In this document: one piece after another, positions 1 through 8,017 of the stretch
How the letters are laid out: each line of letters starts with the position of its first letter
Position numbering within the stretch: the first letter of the stretch is position 1
Source: JASFRS01 sp050114795
Lineage (GTDB): Bacteria; Pseudomonadota; Alphaproteobacteria; Sphingomonadales; CAKZYD01
Reading direction: 5' to 3'
NCBI GenBank assembly: GCA_050114795.1
Contig: JASFRS010000067.1
Coordinates: 1-13,486, forward strand
DNA: 13,486 nt
Notes under the pieces: model-generated
What the model saw: only the letters and a program-made list of their open reading frames with translations
The model's database searches: none
What the model was told of the DNA's origin: nothing
Made by a program: the position numbers and the translations under genes

Positions 1-158
1 TCCAGGATAACCAGAGAAGGCCGCCGTTCAGAGAGCGCAGCCAATGCGCTGTCACTGTCGCTTGCAACGCGCGTTTCATAGCCTTCATCAGATAGGATGC
101 CGCTAACAAGCTCGCGGATGTCCTCTTCATCATCGACAATCAGAATTTCAAGTGCCAT
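1..158 (-). CDS. ntrX: NtrX response regulator, N-terminal fragment (cut by window edge)
   Basis: This is the first 52 codons of a response regulator of the NtrC family. The reading begins MALEILIVDDEEDIRELV, with the acidic pocket residues D9, D10 and the nearby E11-E12-D13 typical of a receiver domain. It then runs through GYETR and SDSALA to RPSLVIL, very close to the usual NtrX N-terminus. The window stops two bases (GA) into codon 53, where the phosphoacceptor aspartate is expected. The AAA+ and DNA-binding parts lie outside. In the family NtrX is phosphorylated by the membrane kinase NtrY and acts in nitrogen and redox or envelope-linked regulation. The ATG lies 6 bases after the ntrY stop, so the two genes are very probably co-transcribed. 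The naming rests on the N-terminal match plus position directly after ntrY. Confidence 0.9.
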   Translation of the reverse strand, partial: MALEILIVDDEEDIRELVSGILSDEGYETRVASDSDSALAALSERRPSLVIL

Positions 159-164
159 GAAATA

Positions 165-2510
165 TTATACCTTGTTCTGCAGGGTTTCTTCCCGATTAAC
201 CTGTTCTTGTTCGTCCTCTCCGGACTCTTCAAAGCGAATCTGTAAGGCCACCATATCCAATTGAATAATTGCCTCAGCACCACCATTTGGACAATCTTTC
301 AACATGAGTTGCCCACTGTGGTCTTCAATAATTTTTTTAACGATAGCGAGGCCTAGGCCGGTGCCCTTTGTCCGCGTTGTTACATAAGGCTCAAACAATC
401 GATCTTTGATATCGCTTGGCAAGCCTCGACCATTGTCGCGAATGATGATTTTTGCAAACTGCCCTTCCGTAGAAAGTAATGTATATATTTGCCCTTTTTG
501 CGGGCGCTTTCCTGCATCACGCTCTTCTTGCATGCGCTGCATAATGGATTCAGAGGCATTTTTGACTACATTGGTAAGGGCCTGAGACATCAATCGACGG
601 TCAAATGCTAGAGGCAGTTCTTCACCGTCAAACTCTAGAGAGAAATCTATTTCTGGATTGGCAACTTCCTGCAGGAATATGGCCTGTTTAATAGTATCAA
701 ACAGATCCTCTTCATGAAGGATAGGTGCTGGCATGCGGGCAAAGGATGAAAATTCATCTACAATCCGCCTTAAATCTCCAACCTGCCTAATAATTGTATC
801 TGTGCATTGAGAGAAAATCTGTGGATCCGTATGGACTTCTTTACCATATTTGCGAAGCAAACGCTCCGCCGATAATTGGATGGGTGTTAATGGGTTTTTG
901 ATTTCATGCGCAATACGTCGCGCCACGTCAGCCCATGCGGCGCGTCTTTGGTCTGCCAATTGCTCGGTAATATCGTCAAACGTTGCAACATAACCGGCAA
1001 TGGCATTTTTTTCGAATTCGGCTGAAAGTTGCACTGCCAAATTTTGGATTTGCCCATCGCGCATTAAATTTACCCGCCCCTGTGCGTAACCGATCTGCCC
1101 TTTGCGAATTTCTTCCATTAAGGGACCTAGTTCAGGAATGGAGTCTAGAACAGGTTTACCAATCAGTTCCTCATTAGTGGTCCTAAGGAGGTCAAGCGCG
1201 GAGCGGTTTGCTAAATTAATATGACCATCAGCATCAAGACCAAGGACGCCGGCGGATACACCTTCAAGGACTGTAGCTGTAAACCTCTGCCTAAGGGCGA
1301 GCTCCTCGTTCGCGCTCACAAGAGCGCCGGTTTGCACTTGTAGCTGCGTTGTCATTCGATTGAACGCGCGTGATAAAGTTCCCAATTCATCCATGGCGCC
1401 CCGAACGGGAACACGGGCACTTAAGTCCCCTTCCCTGATACGTTCGGCGGCATGGGCTAAGTTGCTGATCGGGGAAATCATCCGCGTGGCGAACCAAAGA
1501 GCTACAAGAATGGCCGCCAATAAAATGGCCAGGGCCACGAGCATGAGGACGATGTTATAACGGATTTGTGCGGTTGATCTTTGTGCTTCAAGCTGTTGAT
1601 ATTCAGATAGCGCCGTCTGTGTTGCATTATAATGATTTATAACGCGAGGGTCGACTAAGCGGCTGACATAAAGATAGGCGTCCAGGTAATTTTCAAGCTT
1701 TACAAGTGCATCCACGCGGTCTGTGCGGCTTTCGCCATCGGATAGGATGACAATTTCCCCATTTACTGCGCGTTGAAAGTCGCGGCTAGCTAGGCCTTTG
1801 GTGCCGACGGAAACACCTAGTTCATGACGTGCAAGAACCCGCATACTGCTGTCAAAGACGATGGCCTCAGACAAGTCACGCGTGAGAGCCTGGCGAATAA
1901 CATAGCGCTGCAAAAGGTCACGATTCTGTTCAAGAAATGGCTGAGAATTGAGATCTTTGGCCATGCGCTCAAGGTCTTGGCGAATGACTTCACGATGCTC
2001 TTCGACATAAGCTTCGGCCACAGTAGCGGCGTTATCTAATACGGTTTGAACGCGATCCGAAAACCAGACTTGTAGGCCAAATTCAAAAAGCAATGAAGAC
2101 GCAATTCCAACAAGCAAAGTCGGTACAATCGCAATGGCGGAAAACAAAAGCACGACACGTCCATGCAGACGTGAACCCGCAGACCCTTTACGGCGCTCCG
2201 CCCACAAAATAACCAGTCGCCGTCCAATAAGGGCGCCTAGCCCAAGAATGGGCAGAAGCGTTAATGTCAGCAGCAAAGTAACGCTTGGCTGTGTGGTGTG
2301 GTTTAGTGGATCTGAAGGTTTGGAAAGCAGCGTGTAGGCAACCAAGCCAGTCACAACAGAGATCAACGCGAAGGCAAGCTCAAGCTTAGCGCTTAAGTCC
2401 ACTTTTCGCGCCCAACGCCTGAACAAAAGCCATCGTGGGGTTGATCGTTTTACCTGCGTGATATCTAGTTCTTTACCTTCCGGGACATCACGGCCTGATA
2501 ATTGTGCCAA
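165..2510 (-). CDS. ntrY: NtrY transmembrane sensor histidine kinase
   Basis: Membrane histidine kinase of 781 residues, a normal length for NtrY. Domains in order: hydrophobic segments at about 43-63, 76-103 and 117-145; an extracytoplasmic region at about 150-315; a fourth membrane segment at about 319-341; a HAMP linker (about 342-395); a PAS domain (about 405-515); a dimerisation/phosphoacceptor domain with AHEIKNPLTP, where H535 is the likely phosphorylated histidine; and an ATPase domain with N647 and N651 in the N-box, DNGRG at 692-696 and GTGLGLA at 716-722. All catalytic boxes are intact. It should phosphorylate NtrX, encoded next. The start is uncertain. The reading uses TTG at 2510-2508, an in-frame TAA lies only two codons upstream, and the sole purine-rich AAGGAA directly abuts the TTG. 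A start further in, such as GTG at codon 37, cannot be excluded. About 100 bases separate it from ntrC. The C-terminus carries a Glu/Gln-rich tail. Confidence 0.93.
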   Translation of the reverse strand: MAQLSGRDVPEGKELDITQVKRSTPRWLLFRRWARKVDLSAKLELAFALISVVTGLVAYTLLSKPSDPLNHTTQPSVTLLLTLTLLPILGLGALIGRRLVILWAERRKGSAGSRLHGRVVLLFSAIAIVPTLLVGIASSLLFEFGLQVWFSDRVQTVLDNAATVAEAYVEEHREVIRQDLERMAKDLNSQPFLEQNRDLLQRYVIRQALTRDLSEAIVFDSSMRVLARHELGVSVGTKGLASRDFQRAVNGEIVILSDGESRTDRVDALVKLENYLDAYLYVSRLVDPRVINHYNATQTALSEYQQLEAQRSTAQIRYNIVLMLVALAILLAAILVALWFATRMISPISNLAHAAERIREGDLSARVPVRGAMDELGTLSRAFNRMTTQLQVQTGALVSANEELALRQRFTATVLEGVSAGVLGLDADGHINLANRSALDLLRTTNEELIGKPVLDSIPELGPLMEEIRKGQIGYAQGRVNLMRDGQIQNLAVQLSAEFEKNAIAGYVATFDDITEQLADQRRAAWADVARRIAHEIKNPLTPIQLSAERLLRKYGKEVHTDPQIFSQCTDTIIRQVGDLRRIVDEFSSFARMPAPILHEEDLFDTIKQAIFLQEVANPEIDFSLEFDGEELPLAFDRRLMSQALTNVVKNASESIMQRMQEERDAGKRPQKGQIYTLLSTEGQFAKIIIRDNGRGLPSDIKDRLFEPYVTTRTKGTGLGLAIVKKIIEDHSGQLMLKDCPNGGAEAIIQLDMVALQIRFEESGEDEQEQVNREETLQNKV

Positions 2511-2610
2511 TTCCTTTTACGCCTTTCATGCAACCAGCAACGGTGCTGATAAGAACACAATGTGGCAAAATTGCATCAATGTGCAAGCACTGAGTGACAA
2601 AGATGCTCAT

Positions 2611-4056
2611 TCAAGAGGATTTAGCAGTCTTATCAATATTAATTTCAAGGAGGCGGATTTTTTTTCGCAATGTGTTTCGATTAAGGCCTAAAAGCTCTGC
2701 TGCACGCAGTTGATTGCCATTGGTTGCCGTCAAACAAGCAATGATTAATGGGCGCTCTACTTCTTGCATAATCCGCTCATAAAGGCCGTCTGGCGGGAGT
2801 TGATTCCCGTGGGCTGCGAAATAACGACTGATGTGATATTCCACGCTTTCCGCAAGACCTTGATCAGTATTATGTCCTTTTGCACTTGGCTCATCACCGC
2901 GTAATTCCATCTCGATAATTTTTGGCGTTATAACCTCTTCAGTATAGAGTGCCGCTAATCTGCGGATAAGATTTTCAAGCTCTCGCACATTGCCGGGCCA
3001 ACGATAATTTTGAAGTACGTCTATAGCATCGGCGCTTAAAGTCTTTTTGGGTAATCCTGATGCTTCTGCTTGTTTAAGAAAGTGTGTGGCTAATAAAGGA
3101 ACATCTTCCCACCGTTCCCGGAGGCTTGGAAGTCGGATTGGAATAACATTCAGGCGATAGAAAAGGTCTTCTCTTAATAATCCACCGTCAACCAGGGACT
3201 TAGGGTTCTTATTGGTCGCGGCAACAATCCGGACATTGGTCTTAATCGAAGTCCGTCCCCCAACAGGCGTATATTCGTCCTCTTGGAGGACACGAAGCAA
3301 CCGGGTCTGCGCATCGATTGGCATATCGCCAATTTCATCCAGAAATAACGTACCGTTTTGAGCTTGTTCAAATTTGCCAGCGACCCTGTTGACCGCTCCT
3401 GTAAAAGCCCCTCTTTCATGACCGAATAATTCGCTTTCAATCAACTCACGCGGAATTGCAGCCATGTTAACGGGGACGAAGGGCCCATTTTTCCGCGGGC
3501 TTAGGTCATGCAAGGCGCGGGCGACGAGTTCTTTGCCTGTGCCTGATTCACCAGTGACCATTACGGTAAGATCTGTGGAGACAATACGCGCTATGGTGCG
3601 ATAGACATCCTGCATTGCAGCCGAGCGCCCAACCAAAGGCAATTCGTCATCGTGCATATGGGAAGTCTGCGATGTTCCCTGCCCCCGCCCTGCATTGCAA
3701 GCAGCTTGAACAACATCTTGTAATTCTTTGATATTAAATGGTTTTGGTAAGTATTCATAGGCGCCCACTTCAGTTGCTCTTACTGCAGTGGCTAAAGTGT
3801 TTTGAGCGCTCATCACGATAATGGGAAGATTGGGTCTTAGCTTTTGAATGCGTGGGATCAATTCTAGCCCATTTTCATCAGGCATGACGACATCAGTGAC
3901 AACGACATCCCCTTCTCCTTCATTAACCCATTGCCACAGACCGGATGCTGTACCTGTCGTGCGCACATTAAAGCCGGCTCTAGAAAGAGCTTGAGAGACA
4001 ACAGTCCGGATTGCGGCGTCATCGTCGGCGACCAATATGGTGCGGATTTTACTCAT
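2611..4056 (-). CDS. ntrC: NtrC sigma-54-dependent nitrogen response regulator
   Basis: Response regulator and enhancer-binding activator of 481 residues, full length for NtrC. A receiver domain covers about 5-120, with acidic pocket D11-D13, likely phosphoacceptor D55 (in VVVTD) and K105. An AAA+ domain covers about 140-380, with Walker A GESGTGKE at 169-176, the sigma-54 contact loop GAFTGA at 216-221, Walker B TLFLDEIGD at 236-244 and WPGNVREL at 353-360. A Fis-type helix-turn-helix lies at about 446-470. In the family, phosphorylated NtrC oligomerises at upstream sites and uses ATP hydrolysis to open sigma-54 RNA polymerase at nitrogen-assimilation promoters. Its ATG overlaps the last 8 bases of ntrB, and an AAAGG sequence sits 8 bases before it inside ntrB, so coupling with its kinase is likely. 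The intact GAFTGA motif separates it from NtrX-type relatives. Confidence 0.96.
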   Translation of the reverse strand: MSKIRTILVADDDAAIRTVVSQALSRAGFNVRTTGTASGLWQWVNEGEGDVVVTDVVMPDENGLELIPRIQKLRPNLPIIVMSAQNTLATAVRATEVGAYEYLPKPFNIKELQDVVQAACNAGRGQGTSQTSHMHDDELPLVGRSAAMQDVYRTIARIVSTDLTVMVTGESGTGKELVARALHDLSPRKNGPFVPVNMAAIPRELIESELFGHERGAFTGAVNRVAGKFEQAQNGTLFLDEIGDMPIDAQTRLLRVLQEDEYTPVGGRTSIKTNVRIVAATNKNPKSLVDGGLLREDLFYRLNVIPIRLPSLRERWEDVPLLATHFLKQAEASGLPKKTLSADAIDVLQNYRWPGNVRELENLIRRLAALYTEEVITPKIIEMELRGDEPSAKGHNTDQGLAESVEYHISRYFAAHGNQLPPDGLYERIMQEVERPLIIACLTATNGNQLRAAELLGLNRNTLRKKIRLLEINIDKTAKSS

Positions 4057-5158
4057 TATTCATGCCTTTATCAGCCATGGGAAGAAGGATGTGAAATTGC
4101 GTTGAGCCAGGGCTCGTTTCGCAGTCAATAACACCGCCATGTTCTGCGATAATCTTGGAGACAAGCGCGAGACCTAAACCTTTTCCATTTGTCTTTGTGG
4201 TCACAAAGGGATCGAATATCTGTGGCAAGATATCGTCTGAAATACCGGGGCCGTTATCTGCGACAGTAATGCCTATCGGCAATGTTACGGGGTGATTGCT
4301 TCCTGGAACCTGGATGCGCATGCCGTGTGTGAAGGCCGTTGAAATCGTGATCACACCTTTTGATTCTGGCAAGACGTCTTCAGCATTTTTGATCAAGTTT
4401 ATAAAGACCTGAACCAGCTTATCCCAATTCCCATCAATGAATGGCAGGGATGGGTCATAAAGTTTTTTAAATTTAAAGGCTGTATTTGACCCTTGCCGGA
4501 CGACCTCAATCGCGTGATCCAAAATCTCGTGGATGTTAAGTGGAGCTCTTTTAATCGGCCTAAGATCAGAGAAATCTTCCATTGTGTTGACCAATTCATT
4601 AATCCGGTCGACTTCCCGGCTGATGAGTTGGGCCAGCGGTTTTTCTGCATCAGATGCATTTTCTTCTAAAAGCTGTGCCGCGCCTTTAATTCCAGATAAC
4701 GGGTTTTTAATTTCATGGGCAAGGATGGTCGCGGCACCTGCAACAGAACGGGCGGCATTGCGATGAGTGAGCTGTCGGCTAATTTTGTCAGCGATTGTTT
4801 TGGCTTCGATTTGAAGGAATAAGGCCCCCTGTCCTTCCCCCATTATGCCGACTTTGACGTCTGCTTTATGCGTGATACCGCTACAAAGTGCGACATCCAT
4901 ATCATATTCAGCAAAGCCCGCTTGTTGTTTCAAGGCGTCATCAATCAAAGCTAAAATGGGGCTGTCAGGTGCAATGACTGTATCAAGCGATTTAGCTTTT
5001 AAACTATTTTGAGAAAGCAGGAAAAAATGCTCTGCAGCATTGTTGGCAAAGCAAATCTGCCTCTTATCATCAATGATGATCAATGCGTCGCTTAAAGCGT
5101 TAATAAGCCCTTCGGAAAAGCGATCTGGCATATCCCCCGATTTTGCCTTTGTTCCCAC
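4049..5158 (-). CDS. ntrB: NtrB soluble sensor histidine kinase/phosphatase
   Basis: Cytoplasmic histidine kinase of 369 residues with no membrane segment, as expected for NtrB (GlnL). A PAS-like domain spans about 12-120. A phosphoacceptor helix contains LAHEIKNPLSG with H148 as the likely phosphorylated histidine. The ATPase domain has N258 (N-box), DNGPGI at 301-306 and GKGLGLA at 325-331. In the family NtrB phosphorylates NtrC under nitrogen limitation and is switched to phosphatase by PII protein; no PII gene lies in this window. The start is GTG at 5158-5156, chosen because it directly follows the dusB TAA stop and has a GAGG ribosome site 8 bases upstream. An ATG at codon 10 is a weaker alternative. 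The stop overlaps ntrC by 8 bases. Confidence 0.95.
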   Translation of the reverse strand: MGTKAKSGDMPDRFSEGLINALSDALIIIDDKRQICFANNAAEHFFLLSQNSLKAKSLDTVIAPDSPILALIDDALKQQAGFAEYDMDVALCSGITHKADVKVGIMGEGQGALFLQIEAKTIADKISRQLTHRNAARSVAGAATILAHEIKNPLSGIKGAAQLLEENASDAEKPLAQLISREVDRINELVNTMEDFSDLRPIKRAPLNIHEILDHAIEVVRQGSNTAFKFKKLYDPSLPFIDGNWDKLVQVFINLIKNAEDVLPESKGVITISTAFTHGMRIQVPGSNHPVTLPIGITVADNGPGISDDILPQIFDPFVTTKTNGKGLGLALVSKIIAEHGGVIDCETSPGSTQFHILLPMADKGMNNE

Positions 5159-6163
5159 TTAAGCAGCCTCACTTTCAAGCAATGGTGTGTAAAACCTGCG
5201 CAACCGGTTTTTCACCTCATCAGGGTTCTCTAGCCGGTTTAGGTCATTACGAAATTCAGCGGAGCTATGGAGACCCTTGGTGTACCAGCCTAAATGTTTG
5301 CGTGCGATACGCACGCCTGCTTCCGCGCCATAATGATCTAGCATCGCATCATAATGATGAATAATGGTGTGGAGCTGTTCGGCGAGACACGGATCCGGGA
5401 GGCGTTCGCCTGTTTTCAAATAATGAATTGCCTGCGCAATAAACCAGGGACGGCCATAAGTGCCGCGACCAATCATTATGCCATCAGCACCGGAGGCTTC
5501 TAATGCACGGTCAATGTCATCAAAATTCGTAATGTCGCCATTGGCAATAACCGGGATAGAGACCGTATCTTTTACAGTGCGAATGAAATCCCAATCAGCG
5601 GTACCGCGATACATTTGATTGCGTGTGCGGCCATGAATGGTGACGAGTTTAGCACCTGCTTCTTGCGCAATGCGTGCAAGTTCAGGCGCGTTCAGGCAAT
5701 CTCTGTCCCAGCCCATACGCATTTTGACGGTCACGGGAACAGAAACAGCATTAACAGTGGCTTCTATCAATTGACCCGCATGAACAAGGTCACGCATAAG
5801 CGAGGAACCTGCATGCCCATTGACAACCTTTTTCACCGGACAACCCATGTTGATGTCAATGATGGCCGCACCGCGGTCTTCGTTCAATTTTGCGGCTTCT
5901 GCCATGACCCGGGCTTCACAGCCTGCAAGCTGGACAGACATGGGCTGTTCATCTGCGCAATTGGTTGCCATTTTAAGCGTGCGCTTTGTGGCGCGAACCA
6001 TGGCTTCGGATGCAATCATTTCAGACACGACGAGGCTAGCACCATAGCTTTTGACCAAGCGGCGGAAAGGCAGGTCCGTCACCCCAGACATGGGAGCCAG
6101 GATGACTGCATCATCTAAGTGTACAGGTCCGATGGAAATGCCCATAATTCCTACATCCGTCAT
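5159..6163 (-). CDS. dusB: tRNA-dihydrouridine synthase (DusB/NifR3 family)
   Basis: Flavin enzyme of 334 residues that reduces uridine to dihydrouridine in tRNA using NADPH. Visible signatures are APMSGVTDLPFR at 23-34 (FMN site), NMGCPVKK at 105-112 with catalytic C108, the following GHAGSSLM, KMRMGW at 147-152, HGRTRNQMYRG at 177-187, ANGDI at 207-211 and IGRGTYGRPW at 231-240 for phosphate binding. Only the DusB clade shows this set in this order. In Alphaproteobacteria it often heads the ntrBC operon and was named nifR3 for that reason. Here its stop directly precedes the ntrB GTG. Two starts are possible: the ATG at 6163, which lacks a ribosome site, and an ATG at 6145 (residue 7), which has TAGGA three bases before it and fits the usual family N-terminus better. 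A candidate promoter ends about 22 bases upstream of 6163. Confidence 0.95.
   Translation of the reverse strand: MTDVGIMGISIGPVHLDDAVILAPMSGVTDLPFRRLVKSYGASLVVSEMIASEAMVRATKRTLKMATNCADEQPMSVQLAGCEARVMAEAAKLNEDRGAAIIDINMGCPVKKVVNGHAGSSLMRDLVHAGQLIEATVNAVSVPVTVKMRMGWDRDCLNAPELARIAQEAGAKLVTIHGRTRNQMYRGTADWDFIRTVKDTVSIPVIANGDITNFDDIDRALEASGADGIMIGRGTYGRPWFIAQAIHYLKTGERLPDPCLAEQLHTIIHHYDAMLDHYGAEAGVRIARKHLGWYTKGLHSSAEFRNDLNRLENPDEVKNRLRRFYTPLLESEAA
5167..5170 (-). promoter_or_regulatory. Ribosome binding site for ntrB
   Basis: GAGG on the minus strand, within the last codons of dusB and 8 bases before the GTG at 5158. It decides the ntrB start in favour of GTG over the ATG nine codons later. The dusB stop and the ntrB GTG are adjacent, so terminating ribosomes could re-initiate here. 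Confidence 0.5.
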
Positions 6164-6184
6164 AACTGCTTAAATTTTGTGCAG

Positions 6185-6213
6185 CATATAGGATGTTTTG
6201 CGGAAATAAGCAA
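6185..6213 (-). promoter_or_regulatory. Candidate sigma-70-type promoter for dusB-ntr operon
   Basis: On the minus strand, TTGCTT (6213-6208) and TATATG (6190-6185) are separated by exactly 17 bases. The predicted start near 6178 leaves a very short leader before the ATG at 6163, or about 32 bases before the alternative ATG at 6145. I saw no sigma-54 -24/-12 element in this gap. The match to consensus is moderate and by eye only. Confidence 0.35.
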
Positions 6214-6237
6214 TCGTCTGTTATTTCGAATTGAGAC

Positions 6238-6265
6238 TTGGCAGGCGCTTTAAAGCCGTTAGAGT
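6238..6265 (+). promoter_or_regulatory. Candidate sigma-70-type promoter for ispDF operon
   Basis: TTGGCA (6238-6243) and TAGAGT (6260-6265) are spaced by 16 bases, about 37 bases before the chosen ispDF ATG. The spacer contains a perfect 10-base palindrome GCTTTAAAGC (6247-6256), which could be an operator or chance. An overlapping alternative -35, TTGAGA at 6231, has no good -10 partner at normal spacing. Confidence 0.3.
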
Positions 6266-6302
6266 GCGCAGGATTTGAATCAAAACAGGATTGAATTCAG
6301 AC

Positions 6303-7478
6303 ATGTCTGTGATTGCGCTTGTTGTTGCCGCCGGGAAAGGCGTGAGAGCCGGTGGTGGAACGCCTAAACAATATCGAAAGGTTGGTGGGCGGCCCATCTT
6401 ATCCCATGGGTTGAGCAGATTTGCCGCGCATCCTGCGATTGACGCCATACAAGTGGTCATTGGTGAGGGCTATGATGGATTTTACGCAGATGCCCTCACC
6501 TATTTAGATGAGAGCGTTAAGACTAAATTGCTGCCACCTGTGCAGGGGGCTAACACCAGGCAAGGGTCTGTGTTCAATGGTTTGGAAGCTCTATCAACGC
6601 AATCCCCGGAATTCGTCTTAATCCATGATGCAGCCCGCCCTTTCATTCAGGACAAGGTTGTTTCTGAGTTGCTTGAGGCTCTGAGCAAGCATCGAGGGGC
6701 AATTACTGCCCTTCCCGTTTCAGATAGTCTTAAACGTGGAACAGAAACTATTGAAGAAGATGTAGATCGCACAGGGTTGTGGCGTGCGCAAACGCCTCAG
6801 GCTTTTCATTTCCAAGATATCTGGCAAGCACATCTTGCTGTTAAAGACGATGCAATGGAATATACAGATGATGCTGGTGTCTTAAAGGCACAAGGCCATG
6901 AAGTCGCATTTGTGCGTGGGGATGAAGCCATGTTTAAGGTGACAGAGGTAGAGGACTTTCAAAGGGCAGAAGCTTATTTAATGCAACAATACAACGATAT
7001 TCGAATGGGCCAGGGCTATGACGTTCACCGGATTATTCCCGGCGATCATATGTGGCTTTGTGGTGTCAGGATTGAGACCGACATAACATTGGAAGGCCAC
7101 AGCGATGCGGATGCTGGCCTTCATGCCTTAACAGATGCAATTCTGGGCGCAATCGGGGCTGGCGATATCGGCCAGCATTTCCCACCCAGTGACCCACAAT
7201 GGAAAGGTGCAGCCTCTGATGCTTTTCTCGCTCACGCGGCTAAACTGGTCGCTGATCGCGGTGGCGTTATAGGCAATTGCGATGTGACGCTGATTTGTGA
7301 ACGCCCTAAAATAGGCCCGCACCGCCCGGCGATGGAAAAACGGATTGCCGAAATACTGAATATTGACGTAGACCGCGTTTCCGTCAAAGCTACAACGACA
7401 GAGAAATTAGGATTCACTGGTCGGGGTGAAGGTTTGGCGGCTCAGGCTATTGCGACCGTCCGTTTGACGCAGAAATGA
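6303..7478 (+). CDS. ispDF: Bifunctional IspD/IspF isoprenoid biosynthesis enzyme
   Basis: Fusion of two steps of the methylerythritol phosphate pathway to isopentenyl diphosphate. The N-terminal half is 2-C-methyl-D-erythritol 4-phosphate cytidylyltransferase, with the CTP loop AAGKGVRAGGGTPKQ (residues 9-23, including K22) and HDAARP at 108-113. The C-terminal half, from about 229, is the 2,4-cyclodiphosphate synthase, with GYDVH (metal ligands D240 and H242), GHSDAD at 265-270, H274 and TTTEKLGFTGRGEG at 364-377. The intervening IspE is not in the window. The fusion is typical of Alphaproteobacteria and some Epsilonproteobacteria. ATG 6303 is chosen over an in-frame TTG at 6291 because the TTG abuts the only AGGA (6287-6290) with no spacing, whereas the ATG is 12 bases from it; neither is ideal. 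The stop overlaps the next gene by 4 bases (ATGA). Confidence 0.95.
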   Translation: MSVIALVVAAGKGVRAGGGTPKQYRKVGGRPILSHGLSRFAAHPAIDAIQVVIGEGYDGFYADALTYLDESVKTKLLPPVQGANTRQGSVFNGLEALSTQSPEFVLIHDAARPFIQDKVVSELLEALSKHRGAITALPVSDSLKRGTETIEEDVDRTGLWRAQTPQAFHFQDIWQAHLAVKDDAMEYTDDAGVLKAQGHEVAFVRGDEAMFKVTEVEDFQRAEAYLMQQYNDIRMGQGYDVHRIIPGDHMWLCGVRIETDITLEGHSDADAGLHALTDAILGAIGAGDIGQHFPPSDPQWKGAASDAFLAHAAKLVADRGGVIGNCDVTLICERPKIGPHRPAMEKRIAEILNIDVDRVSVKATTTEKLGFTGRGEGLAAQAIATVRLTQK

Positions 7479-8017
7479 TGAGCAAGAGTAAAAACATGAA
7501 AATGTTGAAAAGAAGCGCCTTAGGCATTGTTCTTTCAATGACAATGATGATCTCCTCCCAGGCTCAAACAACATTAACCTGTTTGACGGGGCCAGATACG
7601 CGGGCTTTGGTAACTTTGATGCTGGACCGTGGTAGTGAACGTATGATCAAAGAATGCACGCTTTATCCCATCGCGCAGGGAACACCATTTCTTTCAGCGA
7701 ATAAGGAAGCCGTAGGCGCTCGTTTTGATGGATTAAAAGATGATGCGCTCAATGTTCTCATGGCTAAAATCTACCCTGGTGCGGAAAAAGGGTCATCCGT
7801 TGCACGGAACCTCGTATTGACTATCATTGACGAGCTTGTCGCGAATTCCTTCGGTGATTTTTCAGCCCCGGACAGTTGCGCAAATGCTGATATTCTTGCA
7901 AGTGGCCTCGCAACTTTAGAAGACGCTCAAATTATTACGGCTTTAACAGTCATGGCGCAGCAGATTTTGGCGCGCAATGATAAGTCTATCCCCCTTCCCT
8001 TATGCGAATCCCCATAA
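7475..8017 (+). CDS. Small secreted protein of unknown function, four cysteines
   Basis: I do not recognise a family. The 180-residue product has a clear signal peptide: a basic start (K4, K6, K9, K12, R13), a hydrophobic core at about 15-26 and a likely signal peptidase I site after S28-Q29-A30. The predicted mature part is about 150 residues, has no further membrane segment, and contains four cysteines (C36, C61, C135, C177) that could form two disulphides in the periplasm. The last third looks helical (ILASGLATLED, ITALTVMAQQ). The first ATG overlaps the ispDF stop (ATGA). An internal ATG at 7496 (residue 8) would give a more usual signal-peptide length. The end overlaps pgpA. The real-gene call rests on the coherent signal peptide and the overlaps on both sides. 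Its presence between two housekeeping genes suggests co-expression, not a known shared role. Confidence 0.75.
   Translation: MMSKSKNMKMLKRSALGIVLSMTMMISSQAQTTLTCLTGPDTRALVTLMLDRGSERMIKECTLYPIAQGTPFLSANKEAVGARFDGLKDDALNVLMAKIYPGAEKGSSVARNLVLTIIDELVANSFGDFSAPDSCANADILASGLATLEDAQIITALTVMAQQILARNDKSIPLPLCESP

Noticed and set aside
2560..2582. Sigma-54-like sequence in the ntrC-ntrY gap (TTGCACATTGATGCAA on the minus strand)
   Set aside because: The -24 element lacks the GG dinucleotide, and the -12 element is one base too close, so it does not meet the strict spacing of sigma-54 promoters.
5615..6118. Long plus-strand open frame of 167 codons opposite dusB
   Set aside because: It lies wholly antisense to a clearly conserved dusB, and its translation shows no family motif, only the His/Cys-rich composition typical of a reverse-frame shadow.
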